Source: Amanita rubescens
Taxonomy: Eukaryota > Basidiomycota > Agaricomycetes > Agaricales > Amanitaceae
Reading direction: 5' to 3'
DNA length: 64,000 nucleotides
Assembly: GCA_015039365.1 (NCBI GenBank)
Contig: WION01000226.1
Coordinates: 1 to 64,000, forward strand
The position numbers were made by a program, and so were the translations under genes. A model generated the notes under the pieces. That model saw only the letters and a program-made list of their open reading frames with translations. It did no database searches and was not told where the DNA came from. Within the stretch, counting starts at the first letter, position 1; every line of letters begins with the position of its first letter. This document shows positions 33,718 through 44,704 of this stretch, one piece after another.

Positions 33718-34094
33718 TGTTAAAAATGCGCCAAGTGTTGTTGCAACTGACTACAAATGTTGTAGTAGTTGTCTAGCCCTCTGATAGACTTAATACACGC
33801 TTTAGACGTTCACAAATGCGGTCTATAATAGTTGATAGCAGTTATATCAAGTCTATATCCAAGTGTAGGTACTGTAGTTCCCTACATGTAAGGAAACCTG
33901 GCCTGTTTGGTTCTATTTACTACCTATCCCATCAGGCATGAGTTTAGGTGTCCACTATATCGTGTTTTGTCCTCAGACACAACCGCTACACCTATAAACT
34001 AACTCATTATACACAAAATAAAGAATATAGTATAGTAATACTAAATATGAAGGATTTGAGCAATATCTGATGTTTAATCACTCAATATTCGACA
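33718..34094 (-). mobile_element. Full-length copia-family solo LTR
   Basis: TGTTAAAAATGCGCC to CAATATTCGACA, 377 bases, minus orientation. It lies between two partial copies. Confidence 0.8.
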
Positions 34095-34276
34095 CTATTT
34101 ACTACCTATCCCACCAGGTGTGAGTTTAGGTTTCCATTATATTGCATTTTGTCCACAGACACAACTGCTACACCTACAAACTAACTTATTATAAACAAAA
34201 CAAAGAATATAGGATAGTAACACTAAATATAAAGGATTTGAGCGATATTTGATATTTAACCACTCAATGTTCAACA
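34095..34276 (-). mobile_element. Partial copia-family LTR
   Basis: Homology begins at CTATTTACTACCTATCCC and ends TGTTCAACA. The first half of the LTR is missing. Three LTR pieces in a row suggest repeated insertion or recombination at this spot. Confidence 0.75.
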
Positions 34277-35250
34277 CTAGGAGCCCTTAGCCTTTAAGTG
34301 AGGTCTCATTTCATGGATTACATAATGTGCTAATGATCCTATTCAGAAATTATCCCCTCCTAGACGTGTTTTCTCTGCAATTTTCCTGCTGTTGCTTTTT
34401 TGACTTAAATGTACTAAGGTATAATAATACTGATGGCCCTTACTTTTTATTTATGATCTGACTTATCCCAATATAAGTAATGCTGATTGGACCAGCTGGC
34501 TCTTTCACTGTTGACCAGCACTGCCATCTTGTACATGTCTGCATTGGGCCAGGTGTCATTATCCTGCACCTTGGCCAATGATCAGTTGTCTCACATGTTC
34601 CTCCCATCCCACATTTCATTATGTTCCCCACCATTGATGGCATCCACAGACAGAAATGGTTCCTAATCCTTCCAAACCACCTGTACCATTCAGGCATCTG
34701 CAATATGGAGGCCAGATGCAGAGCTGGTGGAGAATGGTGTTTCATTGAAGGATGGCAGAGTACTCAAAAAGACTTGGATGTCATTTGTCTCATATTGTTG
34801 TAATATTCCATTTTACTATGCAGGCACAGTTAGTTCATGATAGATTAATTGCCTCAGTCTGCGTTGGCCAGAGGTAAGAGGCCTATGACAGTCAGCGTTG
34901 GATAACCCGGCATTGTCCCTCCCTTTCTGTACAGTGGTGGCTGCCAGATTCTACTTGTGGGTTGTGGGCCACTGCTTCATGTTGCATGGTCCCAGTTCTC
35001 CAATCTCTGTAAGGTTAACTAACACCATGACTTAGGTTGACCATGTGGCCACCTGGTCATCATTTCCCCTTTGGCTCATAGGGTATGTCAACACTAGCCG
35101 ACGCATATAATCAATAGTTTAGCGTCATTTTTGCAGGCTATCTTCTATCAGATATGTACATGCGACTGTGGCCCTCAAAGTTAATCATCCTGACAAGAGC
35201 ATAAAGTATAGCTGTCTCAAGGCATCAACATCTTCCCCTGTGCACATGTA
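34277..35250. other. Region without a recognised gene
   Basis: A 101-codon minus frame at 34440-34745 and short plus frames are present, but none carries a motif I recognise. No terminal repeats were seen. Confidence 0.45.
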
Positions 35251-35294
35251 CAGTACCTACACTTGGATATAGACTTGATATAACTGCTATAGTC

Positions 35295-35518
35295 TGTTAA
35301 AAATGCGCCAAGTGTTGTTGCAACTCACTACAAATGTTGTAGTAGTTGTCAAACCCTCTAATAGACTTAATACATGCTTTAGACATTCACAAATGTGGTC
35401 TATAACAGTTGATAGCAGTTATATCAAGTCTATATCCAAGTGTAGGTACTGCAGTTCCCTGCATGTAAGGAAACCTGGCTTGTTTGGTATCTGATGTTTA
35501 ATCACTCAATATTCAACA
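35295..35518 (-). mobile_element. Copia-family LTR with an internal deletion
   Basis: TGTTAAAAATGCGCC to TATTCAACA, with about 150 bases missing after GGCTTGTTTGG. A 40-base plus-oriented LTR scrap (35250-35290) lies just before it. Confidence 0.75.
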
Positions 35519-36600
35519 CTTGGACAAATCACTGACTACCTTGTCCAAGGCAGCCTGAGAGTTGGAAGCAAGTGTAATATCATCCACATACACTGGCATT
35601 ATGATCCGGACATCATCTCTGATAGATATACAGAGCTGGATCTGAATCCCATGTCAAGAAGGGCAGAATGCAACTTCTCATTCCATAACCTGGCAGCTTG
35701 TTTTAACCCATAGATAGACTTGTTTAGCTTGCACACATAATCTGATCCAAGCTCTTTAAATCCCTCTGGCTGCGCCCATTTGGAGCCAATTGCTTTCTTT
35801 CCAGGAGGCAGCTTTTCCAACACCTATCATTGTTCAACTGTGCATTTAGTTCCTCCAAAGCAGCCTCATGCCACCTCCTCTGTGGATCTGGGCCAGCCAT
35901 TGCTTCAGCATAGCCATTAGGTTCATTGCCAGTTGATAATGATGATGTATGAACACATTCAGCATCTCCTTCCCCCTCATCATCATCATTATACCTCAAG
36001 ACATGAGGTTTAACCTTCCACCATTCACCAGGAGTTGCACATTTTGTGCTAATGGGACCTCTGGCTCTCTACTGGTACTGGTTGTGGTGGTGGAGTAACT
36101 GGCCTTTCTTCCTGTTCAGCTTCAGCTTCAGCCTCTGGTTGCACATCATGTTCTCCCTCTGGCCGCTCCTCCTGCTGCTGCTGCTCCTGTTGCTGTTGAG
36201 TATTGAGTGATTAAACATCAGATATCGCTCAAATCCTTTATATTTAGTGTTACAATACTATATTCTTTATTTTGTGTATAATGAGTTAGTTTATAGGTGT
36301 AGTGGTTGTGTCTGTGGACAAAATGCGATATGGTGGACACCTAAACCAATGCCTGATGGGATAGGTAGTAAATAGAACCAAACAGGCCAGGTTTCCTTAC
36401 ATGTAGGGAACTACAGTAGCTACACTTGGATATAGACTTGATATAACTGCTATCAACTGTTATAGACCGCATTTGTGAATGTCTAAAGCATGTATTAAGT
36501 CTATCAGAGGGCTAGACAACTCCTACAAATTTGTAGTGAGTTGCAACAACACTTGGCACATTTTTAACAGTCGCTCTTGCAATAGCATCTGCAATGGTGT
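35519..36600 (-). pseudogene. Copia pol fragment with internal deletion, split by a solo LTR
   Basis: The minus strand matches the reverse transcriptase region of the copia element at 28310-29270: [43 protein letters not shown], then directly [19 protein letters not shown] and [14 protein letters not shown]. The segment between IGSKW and QPEGF (about 85 codons, with the start of the RT fingers) is deleted. The upstream acidic linker is split by a solo LTR at 36194-36569 and continues to about 36600. It is a dead relic of the same family. Confidence 0.8.
36194..36569 (+). mobile_element. Solo copia LTR inside a copia pol fragment
   Basis: TGTTGAGTATTGAG to TTTTTAACA, 376 bases. It is flanked by GTTGC and GTCGC, a target duplication with one C-to-T change. 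Joining the flanks restores the CTCCTGTCGCTC context seen inverted in the intact copia element near 28320. Confidence 0.85.
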
Positions 36601-36752
36601 TGTGCAGAATGTGAGGCCACTGGGTCAATGTTTTGGGATGTCACAGACATGTCACGCATATGCCCACCCCCAATTAGAAAAGGTGAGATGATGGCCAAGG
36701 GGCTGATGTACAGTAGCAAGTTGATCAATGTCCTGAGTAGTGATAGTTCTTC

Positions 36753-37302
36753 TTGAATATTGAGTGATTAAACATCAGATATTGCTCAAATGCTTTATAT
36801 TTAGTGTTACTATACTATATCCTTTATTTTGTGTATAATGAGTTAGTTTATAGGTGTAGCGGTTGTGTCTGAGGACAAAACGCGATATAGTGGACACCTA
36901 AACTCACACCTGATGGGATAGGTAGTAAATAGAACCAAACAGGCCAGGTTTCCTTACATGTAGGGAACTACAGTACCTACACTTGGATATAGACTTAATA
37001 TCACTGCTATCAATTGTTATTCCCATATAACCCACATCCTTGTAAACCAGGCCAACCTCATGTCCTTAGCTCCCAGGACCTCAAATTTGTCTCATCTCCG
37101 CTGATGCAACATCACACCATCTATCTCAATGAGTTGTAACAGGCACTCCTAGCACAACACCAAATTTCAGTCTTGCTTCCCACCATCATGTGTGCAGACC
37201 GCATTTGTGAACATCCAAAGCGTGTATTGAGTCTATCAGAGGGCTAGACAACTACTACAACATTTGTAGTGAGTTGTAACTACAGTTGGCGCATTTTTAA
37301 CA
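36753..37302 (+). mobile_element. Copia-family LTR with a 175-base insert
   Basis: Plus-oriented LTR from TTGAATATTGAG to TTTTTAACA, missing only its first bases. At about 37021-37195 a 175-base piece of unrelated sequence interrupts it, after which homology resumes at CAGACCGCATTTGTGAAC. The insert has no clear terminal repeats. Confidence 0.75.
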
Positions 37303-37599
37303 GTTCTCTCATAGGGTATCCTTGAAAAATGTCCACACATTCATCAAATCAAGCTTGTCACCCTGTAGAGTATAGTTGGTCAATTGATTTGGGACATAGA
37401 TCAGGCCCACCACCACTTCATGCGGCTGTATTTCTTGTTATCTGAAGGTGCGGATACCCATATTGGCACATCAAGGTTATTCTATACAGAAGATTTGTAG
37501 CATCCTTGGCATCATTCTTGCTCTAAGTCTGCTGTCTCTAGTTCTACTATGCTCTCTATAGTTCAAGCTCGGGCAGTGGATCATCTGGATCTTCAGACT

Positions 37600-38227
37600 T
37601 GGCATATCTTTCAAACATCCTTTCTTGCTTGACAGGCATACCAAAAGCTGCTCCTCTGCCAACTACTCCAAAATGCACGCAGGTGTTGGACTCTGTTCCC
37701 TTGGCAATGCCTGTCCAAAATAGTTCACCGGCTCTTATCAATACTCCCACCAAACTTACTTGCTTCCTCAAACACGCTCAACCATACCTTGGAATCTCAA
37801 ATGCACTTACTTATGAGATGCAACTGTGTCTAAATGGCTTTGGTCCCAATATCTTGCACCTTGTTACTCAAGATGCACTGGTAAACCTTGGGATAACACC
37901 TGGCGATGCTATCTGTATTCGAGAAAATGCTCCCAAGTGGTGGAATAGTTCACATGCAAAGTGAAAGCAGCATACTCCGAATCAGAGTTCAACAGTCAGC
38001 GCAGCACAAAACAAGATGCTACTCTGCCAAACAAGCATGTCTGTTTTGAGAAGCACTATTACAATGGCGGAAAGCATACACTTTGGAGTTCAAAGCTCAT
38101 TGAAGGCCAACTGCGTCCAAATCCAGAGTTCCAATGGCACTATCACTTGTACAAACATGATGCTGTCATTCCGATCCCTGAGGGATATATATGCTGCTGT
38201 TTGAAGATGGTGATTGATGGGCCATAG
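37600..38227 (+). pseudogene. C-terminal half of a basidiomycete gene family (SAM-like domain)
   Basis: The plus-strand frame contains TKLTCFLKHAQPYLGI, LTYEMQLCLNGFGPNILHLV, LVNLGITPGDAI and KWWNSSHAK. This is the arrangement of the SAM-like segment that I recall from a repeated, function-unknown basidiomycete protein family. After a frameshift near 37965 follow VCFEKHYYNGGKHTLW and VIPIPEGYI, the usual end of the same family. The N-terminal half of such a protein lies inverted at 39010-39537. Family recall is from memory and should be tested by a search; no function is proposed. Confidence 0.5.
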
Positions 38228-38315
38228 AATGTGTATTACTATGGATACTGGTAGACATGTAGAGAGTGTGTATTACTATCAGGATACTGGTAGACATACA
38301 ATGCCACTTGTAATG

Positions 38316-38990
38316 TTAGACAACATATCCTGATGCTTGGAAGTAACCCCATGCATGTTCTGGGGCAATTCTCTGACAAGCACGGTCAAGGATTGAAAAG
38401 GTATCATCATCCCAGTGACGGCGGAGATGCGCCTTGATGGCAGAGAAGGCTTGTTCAATTGGGTTCAAGTCTGGTGAGTATGGTGGTAGGAATATCAAGT
38501 GGCATTCTATGATTCACGCTAATTGACCATTTCAATAGTGCAAAAGCATTATGACTTACATGCTTCTTCTTCAACAAGCATATGAACATCCTCAGCATGA
38601 TGAATATTACAGTTATCTACAATCAAGACACTGCATGGCCCTGGGTACAGATTTGTCAATGGAATCTGTGCCAATAGTCAGTGGTATTCTGCATTTGATT
38701 GGTTTGGATGTGCTTACCACTAGTTCCCGTAGAAACTGCAAAAAACAAGCTGTAGTAACTGAACCAGGCATAATGTCATATGTGATGATGCCATCCAGTG
38801 TCAGAACTGGAACTAAAGAGTACCGTTGGCCATGGACAAAGAACCAGTGCTGGACACATCTTAGACCAGTATATGACCAGCCCATGTTGCATTGAGAAGA
38901 TTGACGATTGTGTGCTGATTCATCAACAAACATCAGCAAGGCAGGGTCACCATGATCATTATTGTCATTGCTATCATCCTCTGAGTCCCC
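38316..38990 (-). pseudogene. DDE transposase fragment (IS630/Tc1-like)
   Basis: Minus-strand pieces give the catalytic series in order: LMFVDESAHNRQ (first Asp), VDNCNIHHAEDV (second Asp), and FLPPYSPDLNPIEQAF (final Glu), with ILDRACQRIAPEHAWGYF at the end. Two frameshifts or stops separate them. The N-terminal helix-turn-helix is missing: upstream, the frame runs instead into the acidic stretch of the gene remnant at 39010-39537. Confidence 0.7.
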
Positions 38991-39004
38991 ATTATCATCA
39001 CCTT

Positions 39005-39537
39005 CATCTGAATCCGCAGGATTTTGCTTCTAATAGCAATGTAAGCTTGTTATACGTGCATAGTATCTTCTTTGTGCATACCCTTTTCTTCACTAGACCC
39101 ATAATTGCATCTGCCTCCTTTGCAGTTATGACAATTCCCTTTGTTGACTTCCATTTGAGCAAAATCTTGACAATATCTTCATATTCAGAATAACAGTCTA
39201 CATCGCAGGCATCTGAAGCTCTGACAACCATCATTAGTCTACTCTTTGATTAGATTAGCCTACTTACTTTGCCGGTGGTACTTGAAACTTGCAGCTGTAC
39301 ACAAGAGTGTCGGTTGCCTCTACCTTCATGCTGACACCATGTTTCTTGAGAATGGTATTCAGGAATAGTGCGTAGTTCTCTTTTGTAGCAGAAAAATTGA
39401 AGTCAAACGTCTTGACTTTGTTTTCTGGACTTCATACTAGTTGCCTTCTTCTTCCCTTGTGCTGCAATTGTGCGCTGTACAATGAGCTTCGACGTTACTG
39501 AGATGGCAGGAGTAGTGCTTTGTTCTTCAGAAGCCAT
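39005..39537 (-). pseudogene. N-terminal half of the basidiomycete gene family remnant
   Basis: From ATG at 39537: SVTSKLIVQRTIAAQGKKKA, then after a one-base frameshift FDFNFSATKENYALFL and YSCKFQVPPAK. A GTAAGT..CAG intron (about 39279-39227) is followed by DVDCYSEYEDIVKILL and KGIVITAKEADAIMG. The same family has its SAM-like C-terminus at 37600-38227, here on the opposite strand. Both halves carry decay. No function is known to me. Confidence 0.5.
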
Positions 39538-39949
39538 AATACTAGGCTAGTACTACTAGCAGGGCTGAGGGCATCAAGATAGCAGACACGTCATCATGTT
39601 GAATACAATTTGGGGTCTCTCCAAACAAATAGATGTAAACAACAATTTATGATTCATTTTTCCACATGTTTTTGAAAAGCGCTATAAACACTTTGTGTTG
39701 AAAAATTGAAAGGCTGCCAAAAAATCTTGAAAATTCCTGAAAAATCATTACCTTGCTTGAAAAGCAAATTTATTTGTAGAGAATTTTTGTCTCACAATAA
39801 TGCCAAACACCTTGGCTATGTCTGCTGCCTCCCCTGGTGACCCTTTCCTCTACCACCTCCCCCACTCCATTTATGTTGCCCTTTGGGTTGGACATGGCTT
39901 TGCCCCCCCACTCTGGCACTGACTGTCATTGTGCTTTTTGCCACCCTAC

Positions 39950-40328
39950 TGTTAAAAATGCGCCAAGTGTTGTTGCAACTCACTACAAATGTTGTAGTAG
40001 TTGTCTAACCCTCTGATAGACTTAATACATGCTTTAGACATTACAAATCCGGTCTATAACAGTTGATAGCAGTATATCAAGTCTATATCCAAGTGTAGGT
40101 ACTGTAGTTCCCTACATGTAAGGAAACCTGGCCTGTTTGGTTTTATTTACTACCTATCCCATCAGGCATGAGTTTAGGTGACCACTATATTGCGTTTTGT
40201 CCACAGACACAACCGCTACACCTATAAACTAACTTATTTATACACAAAACAAAGAATATAGTATAGCAATGGCACTAAATATAAAGGATTTGAGTGATAT
40301 CTGATGTTTAATCACTCAATATTCAACA
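39950..40328 (-). mobile_element. Solo copia-family LTR with target duplication
   Basis: TGTTAAAAATGCGCC to CAATATTCAACA, 379 bases, flanked by perfect CCTAC duplications (39945-39949 and 40329-40333). Confidence 0.9.
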
Positions 40329-41090
40329 CCTACCCAGACAATGAACTGGCAATGTCCATCACCTCACATGGCCACTGAGTTTGCCTCCATCTGAGGAGCC
40401 TTTCTCTGTGCCAGCCTGATCATTTTCAATGGGCTCCACCTCAGTGATTCTACCTCTTGATGATTCATCCCTGGCCTCTCTGTGCTCTTGTCTTTTGGGT
40501 TGGAAGAGTTTTTGTCTCACAATAATGCCAAACACCTTGGGTATGCTAATGAAAGGTAGAGTCTGGGTTAGTCAGTAGTCAGAGTTGACTGTAGACTCAT
40601 CACCAAGAAAACCTCATTTGGGCCCAATAGCTATCATTCCCCATTCAATAGGCATACTATTCTTTTTCCACTCATTGGCATTAATTACCATTGTGATGCT
40701 CTCAGTGTCTCCCACAGCCTCAAATTAATTATGTAGATCAGCCTGAGATTTGTCAAGAACTTTAAAGGGACTCAGATGCAACAGGGACTACTAATGGCCA
40801 CCTTGAATAATAAAATGGCAATACATCTTTGAAAGGGTTTAACTTGAAGGAAGATGCTGCTGTTGCTAGGCCATTGGAGCCTTCTCCCTTAGCAAAGCAA
40901 AGTAAGGAATCTCATTATACCCAAGAAAATGCCCCTCCAGTACAAATGGTCAAATTTCTTGTTGTTGACTGAACAGCATACAGGTGGGTAACCCAACTTG
41001 GGAATGGCTCCAAATGTTATTATTTTTGATGGCCATGGGTAGTATGACCACTGCCACAAGGGCTGTGGAGGACTTCAAGCAAGAAGTTAT
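40329..41090. other. Region without a recognised gene
   Basis: No long frames. GAGTTTTTGTCTCACAATAATGCCAAACACCTTGG-type sequence at 40508 repeats a segment at 39785, so part of this stretch is a direct duplicate of the DNA before the solo LTR. Confidence 0.45.
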
Positions 41091-41471
41091 TGTTAAAAAT
41101 GCGCCAAGTGTTGTTGCAACTCACTACAAATGTTGTAGTAGTTGTCTAACCCTCTTATAGACTTAATACATGCTGTAGACATTCACAAATGCAGTCTATA
41201 ACAGTTGGTAGCAGTTATATCAAGTCTATATCCAAGTGTAGGTACTGTAGTTCCCTACATGTAAGGAAACCTGGCCTGTTTGGTTCTATTTACTACCTAT
41301 CCCATCAGGCGTGAGTTTAGGTGACCACTATATCACATTTTGTCCACAGACACAACCGCTACACCTATAAACTAACTCATTATACACAAAACAAAGAATA
41401 TAGTATTGTAACACTAAATATAATGGATTTGTTTGAGCAATATCTGATGTTTAATCACTCAATATTCAACA
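41091..41471 (-). mobile_element. Solo copia-family LTR with target duplication
   Basis: TGTTAAAAATGCGCC to CAATATTCAACA, 381 bases, flanked by perfect GTTAT duplications (41086-41090 and 41472-41476). Confidence 0.9.
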
Positions 41472-41624
41472 GTTATGGCAAAGAAAGACAAAGAACATCT
41501 TAATGAGTGGAAAACTATTAGAATTCTATGCTGTGTGATAGAAGGGAATCAATGCAACAAGCTCTACTACTTGGCCCCACACTGCAAGACTGTTCTCACT
41601 GCAGCTGGGAAAATGTATTTTTGA

Positions 41625-42708
41625 TAGTCTTTCTAAGTTAGGTTGCACGACCAGTCATGACCGGTCACACGACTGACCATGACCGCAGTTGTGAGGGCTA
41701 TACAATCACCTTGGGGAATTTTCTCGAGATGAATCAATGTCCTCAAGCCCAATTTTCGTTCACATCTGCATTTTCAATTGAAGATCACTACATGATCTTG
41801 TGGGGGAGAGTGTAAGGAAGCTACAAGAGCATCCTGGAACCCAGATGGATATTCATGGATATGGAGATCCAGAGGATCTCCAAGCCTGAAGACCGGGGAG
41901 TTGTGGAACAACTCCCATAGATATATTGTATATAGATTAAGTCACACGTGACTTTATATTCACGCATTGACACATTACATAATCAGCCCACTATTACTTC
42001 GTCATACGCACACACTAGCACGGCTCACCCAATACATTTGGTCCTGTGCACTGTGTGTTCGAGTATATACAAGCTATCAACCTCTATCAACCTATCCACT
42101 TTACAGCAGTCATGGTGCAACTGCAGTTATGGTCGCACTGTGTTGAACAAAGTTGCAGTTGCAGTCATACAAAATTGGTCTATCTCCATGACCAGTCATA
42201 ACCAGTCATTTCAGGGTCCAGATGACTTTGATATATCCACCCCACCAAATGCCTGTAACCCTTAGAATATAGTGTAATAACCCTTAGAATAATTGTAATA
42301 ACCCTTAGAATAATTGTAATAACCCTATCATTGAGACAAAAATACTCTGCTAATTGTAGTGTTAGGATTGGCGGAGTATTTTAGTATTCTTTTGAAGATT
42401 GGGACAGTGACATATTGGGATAATCCACAATAAAGGTGGAAAAATACTCTGCCTATCACAGCATTGGGATGGTGACATATCAGGATAAAAGTAGAAAATA
42501 CTCCGCTGATCACAGCATCAGGATTGGTGGAAGTAACATATCATAACCAGTTGTGACTGGTCATGACTGGTCGCATGTAACCGGTTGTAACCAGTCATGT
42601 CGGTTGCAGTTGCGGTTGTGGTAAATTAAAGAAATTCTGCGACCAGTTCAGTCACAGTCATGGCCATTATGGCTGCACAACTTAACTTAACCTAACTTGG
42701 AAAGACTA
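41625..42708. mobile_element. ACCGGT-rich foldback element, third copy type
   Basis: The ends are inverted copies, TAGTCTTTCTAAGTTAGGTT left and AACCTAACTTGGAAAGACTA right. Inside both ends are GACCGGTCATGACC-type words (41645-41700 and 42540-42660). The interior holds the 3' end of another copia element with its LTR (41700-42105) and a block of ATACTCTGC/ATACTCCGC hairpins (42330-42530) like that at 339-590. It cuts off the Harbinger-like gene at 42712. No transposase is present, and no 8-bp duplication is evident. Confidence 0.65.
41811..42105 (+). mobile_element. Copia-type LTR with preceding polypurine tract
   Basis: TGTAAGGAAGC to ACTTTACA, 295 bases. It is preceded by GTGGGGGAGAG, a polypurine tract, so this is the 3' end of an otherwise missing element, not a true solo LTR. 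A TATATAGATTA word lies near 41932. Confidence 0.65.
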
Positions 42709-42711
42709 AAT

Positions 42712-43343
42712 AGAATTATCCACCCAGGCCTTCTCAGCCTCTTTCTCCTCTGGTGTGAGAGGTCAAACAAAGAGGTCATGTAAGGATTCAATGGTAGTAA
42801 TGCACCTGTAAATAAAGTACACCAGTGTTAGTGCTCTCCACATCCAGAAACCTGAGAAACATCTCACCTGTAAGTAAAATGCTCTACAGTTCCCTCTCCA
42901 CATCCAGCAACACAAGAAATATCTACAAGTGAGGCTGTATTGCCAAAATGACCCATCCTATAGAGAGTTACAGCTAGCTGGTAGTCAACTGGTGACTGTG
43001 GGACATTGGAGTTGTTCTGGAACACTGGATGGTCCTTGATCAGTTCATGAAGAACCTCAAATGCATGTGGAGGAATATGAAGCATTTGGACAAATAAATC
43101 ATGATGTCATGGGTCAAAGTTTGCATACTCCCATGTAAGGTGAAGAGATCCAGACTTGGGGATGGAAGTGTGGGTGCTGAGATAGCGTGCATCACATATT
43201 GCTTTGTACATCTCCATATCAGCTTGCAATCTGATCAGCAATTCATCAAGTGCAAGCTCATCTGGAGGAAGCAGAGTATCACAAAGCACCAGATGGAGAA
43301 CATAGGCCCTCAGGACCTCATCATGTAGGTTGGAGTGAGGCAT
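42712..43343 (-). pseudogene. PIF/Harbinger-like transposase, N-terminal part
   Basis: From a Met at 43343 the minus strand reads ARYLSTHTSIPKSGSLHLTW, then LHELIKDHPVFQNNSN, LAVTLYRMGHFGN and a normal 60-base intron (about 42878-42813) before CITTIESLHDLF and TPEEKEAEKAW. This is the N-terminal region of Harbinger-derived nuclease-like transposases of mushrooms. Two in-frame TGA codons stand at probable Arg positions (FDP-R-HHD and LFV-R-PLT). The catalytic domain is missing: the gene ends at the foldback element at 42708. Confidence 0.7.
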
Positions 43344-43399
43344 GGCAGTGAGGGGAATGTAGGAGCTGTTGAAAACAAAGCAGAATTGCACGAGATATG

Positions 43400-44025
43400 G
43401 GTTTGCTTATATAATGATTATGTAATGTCACAAAAACTGGCATATGCCAAATGCCATATGCAACTTTGAGCCCCACTATATAGTCCAATGTGCAATTTTA
43501 TTTGAAGCTACAACATGAGAGAACCAGTAATTTATGACTGGGTCAAGATTTGTGACAGATTCTGTCACATGTGTGATGTCAGACTTCCTGCATGTAGCTG
43601 AGAATTGCCCACCCCCATTCTAATGCAATATAGAAGTCTTGTGACTTTGTACAAGGCTTGGATAGCAGGTGGTTGATAAGACAAACCACTGGGTGAGGGA
43701 TCAGAGAAACTTACATATTAGGTAAAATAATAGGATATCATAGTCTTAGGTTTGAGGGAATTTTGGAACAGAGCATGGACAACATTATAGTACTACTAAT
43801 AAAGGTGAGACTGACTGACATTAGAGACATATTGTCATCTTATCATTTGTTACCAATAATGCATGTATGTCACAGGTATGTCACATACTCACTTCACACA
43901 TTCCCTCAAACTATGCTGAGTCCAACATGACCTTTGCATTTTTAACATAGGCATGTCACCTGCTCTCATCTCATACACCCCCACACTGTATGGGATCACA
44001 TGCTGGCCTGTCACAACTCTCTTGT
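43400..44025. other. AT-rich region without a recognised gene
   Basis: Short frames only, none with recognisable motifs. Confidence 0.5.
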
Positions 44026-44300
44026 CAAAATCTGTAAAAAAAATGCTGCCTGATGATACCCATATCATTTTCCCATCCAAAATGCTGCCAAACAACTGTG
44101 GGAAGAACCCTCTTGTCAAAATCTATGAAAAAAATGTTGTCTGATGATACCCATATCATCTTTCCCATAAAAACATGGCCAAACAACTGTGGGAACACAT
44201 CAATTTATGATATCACATCCTCTTTTAACAAAAAAATACTATCTGATGAGTCCTATATTGTTTTCCTATGTCACATGACCAAAAACACTGCCAACCATCT
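44026..44300. repeat. Three tandem copies of an 80- to 100-base unit
   Basis: The unit contains AAAAAATG-TGYCTGATGATACCC-ATATCAT..CCAAACAACTGTGGGAA. Copies start near 44030, 44118 and 44225, and the third is the most divergent. They keep one plus-strand frame open, which is a by-product of the repeat. Confidence 0.65.
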
Positions 44301-44704
44301 GTGGGAATTCTCCTACTTCCCCATATGCATCTCAAAACACTCAAAATATGTCCAAGTCCAATATGTTTTGAATTGGAGGAAGCCTGAAATTTGCCAAGGA
44401 CCTCTAACTAGACTTGCAGGCTGAGTGCATCTGGTCCACCTCTAATTAGAGGTATTTAGGGTGAGTTAAAGGTGCCAAAGGGTGCTATTGCCATTTTTGG
44501 AAACACGTGACTGGATCTTAAAGTGTATTTACATTATGAATTTCCTTTTTAGGAAATTTGACCCCAAAATTCAATCAGCAAATATGTCAACAAAATCTGA
44601 ACACATCATACAACCACATTCAGAAAGCCACTGACCAAGGCTACACAATTGATTGACCCTGAGATTATGTCATCATTTCCTTTTTAGGAAGTTCAACCCT
44701 GAAA

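Noticed and set aside
43953..44424. A 123-codon gene
   Set aside because: The frame is kept open by three tandem repeats of one unit and has no family resemblance.
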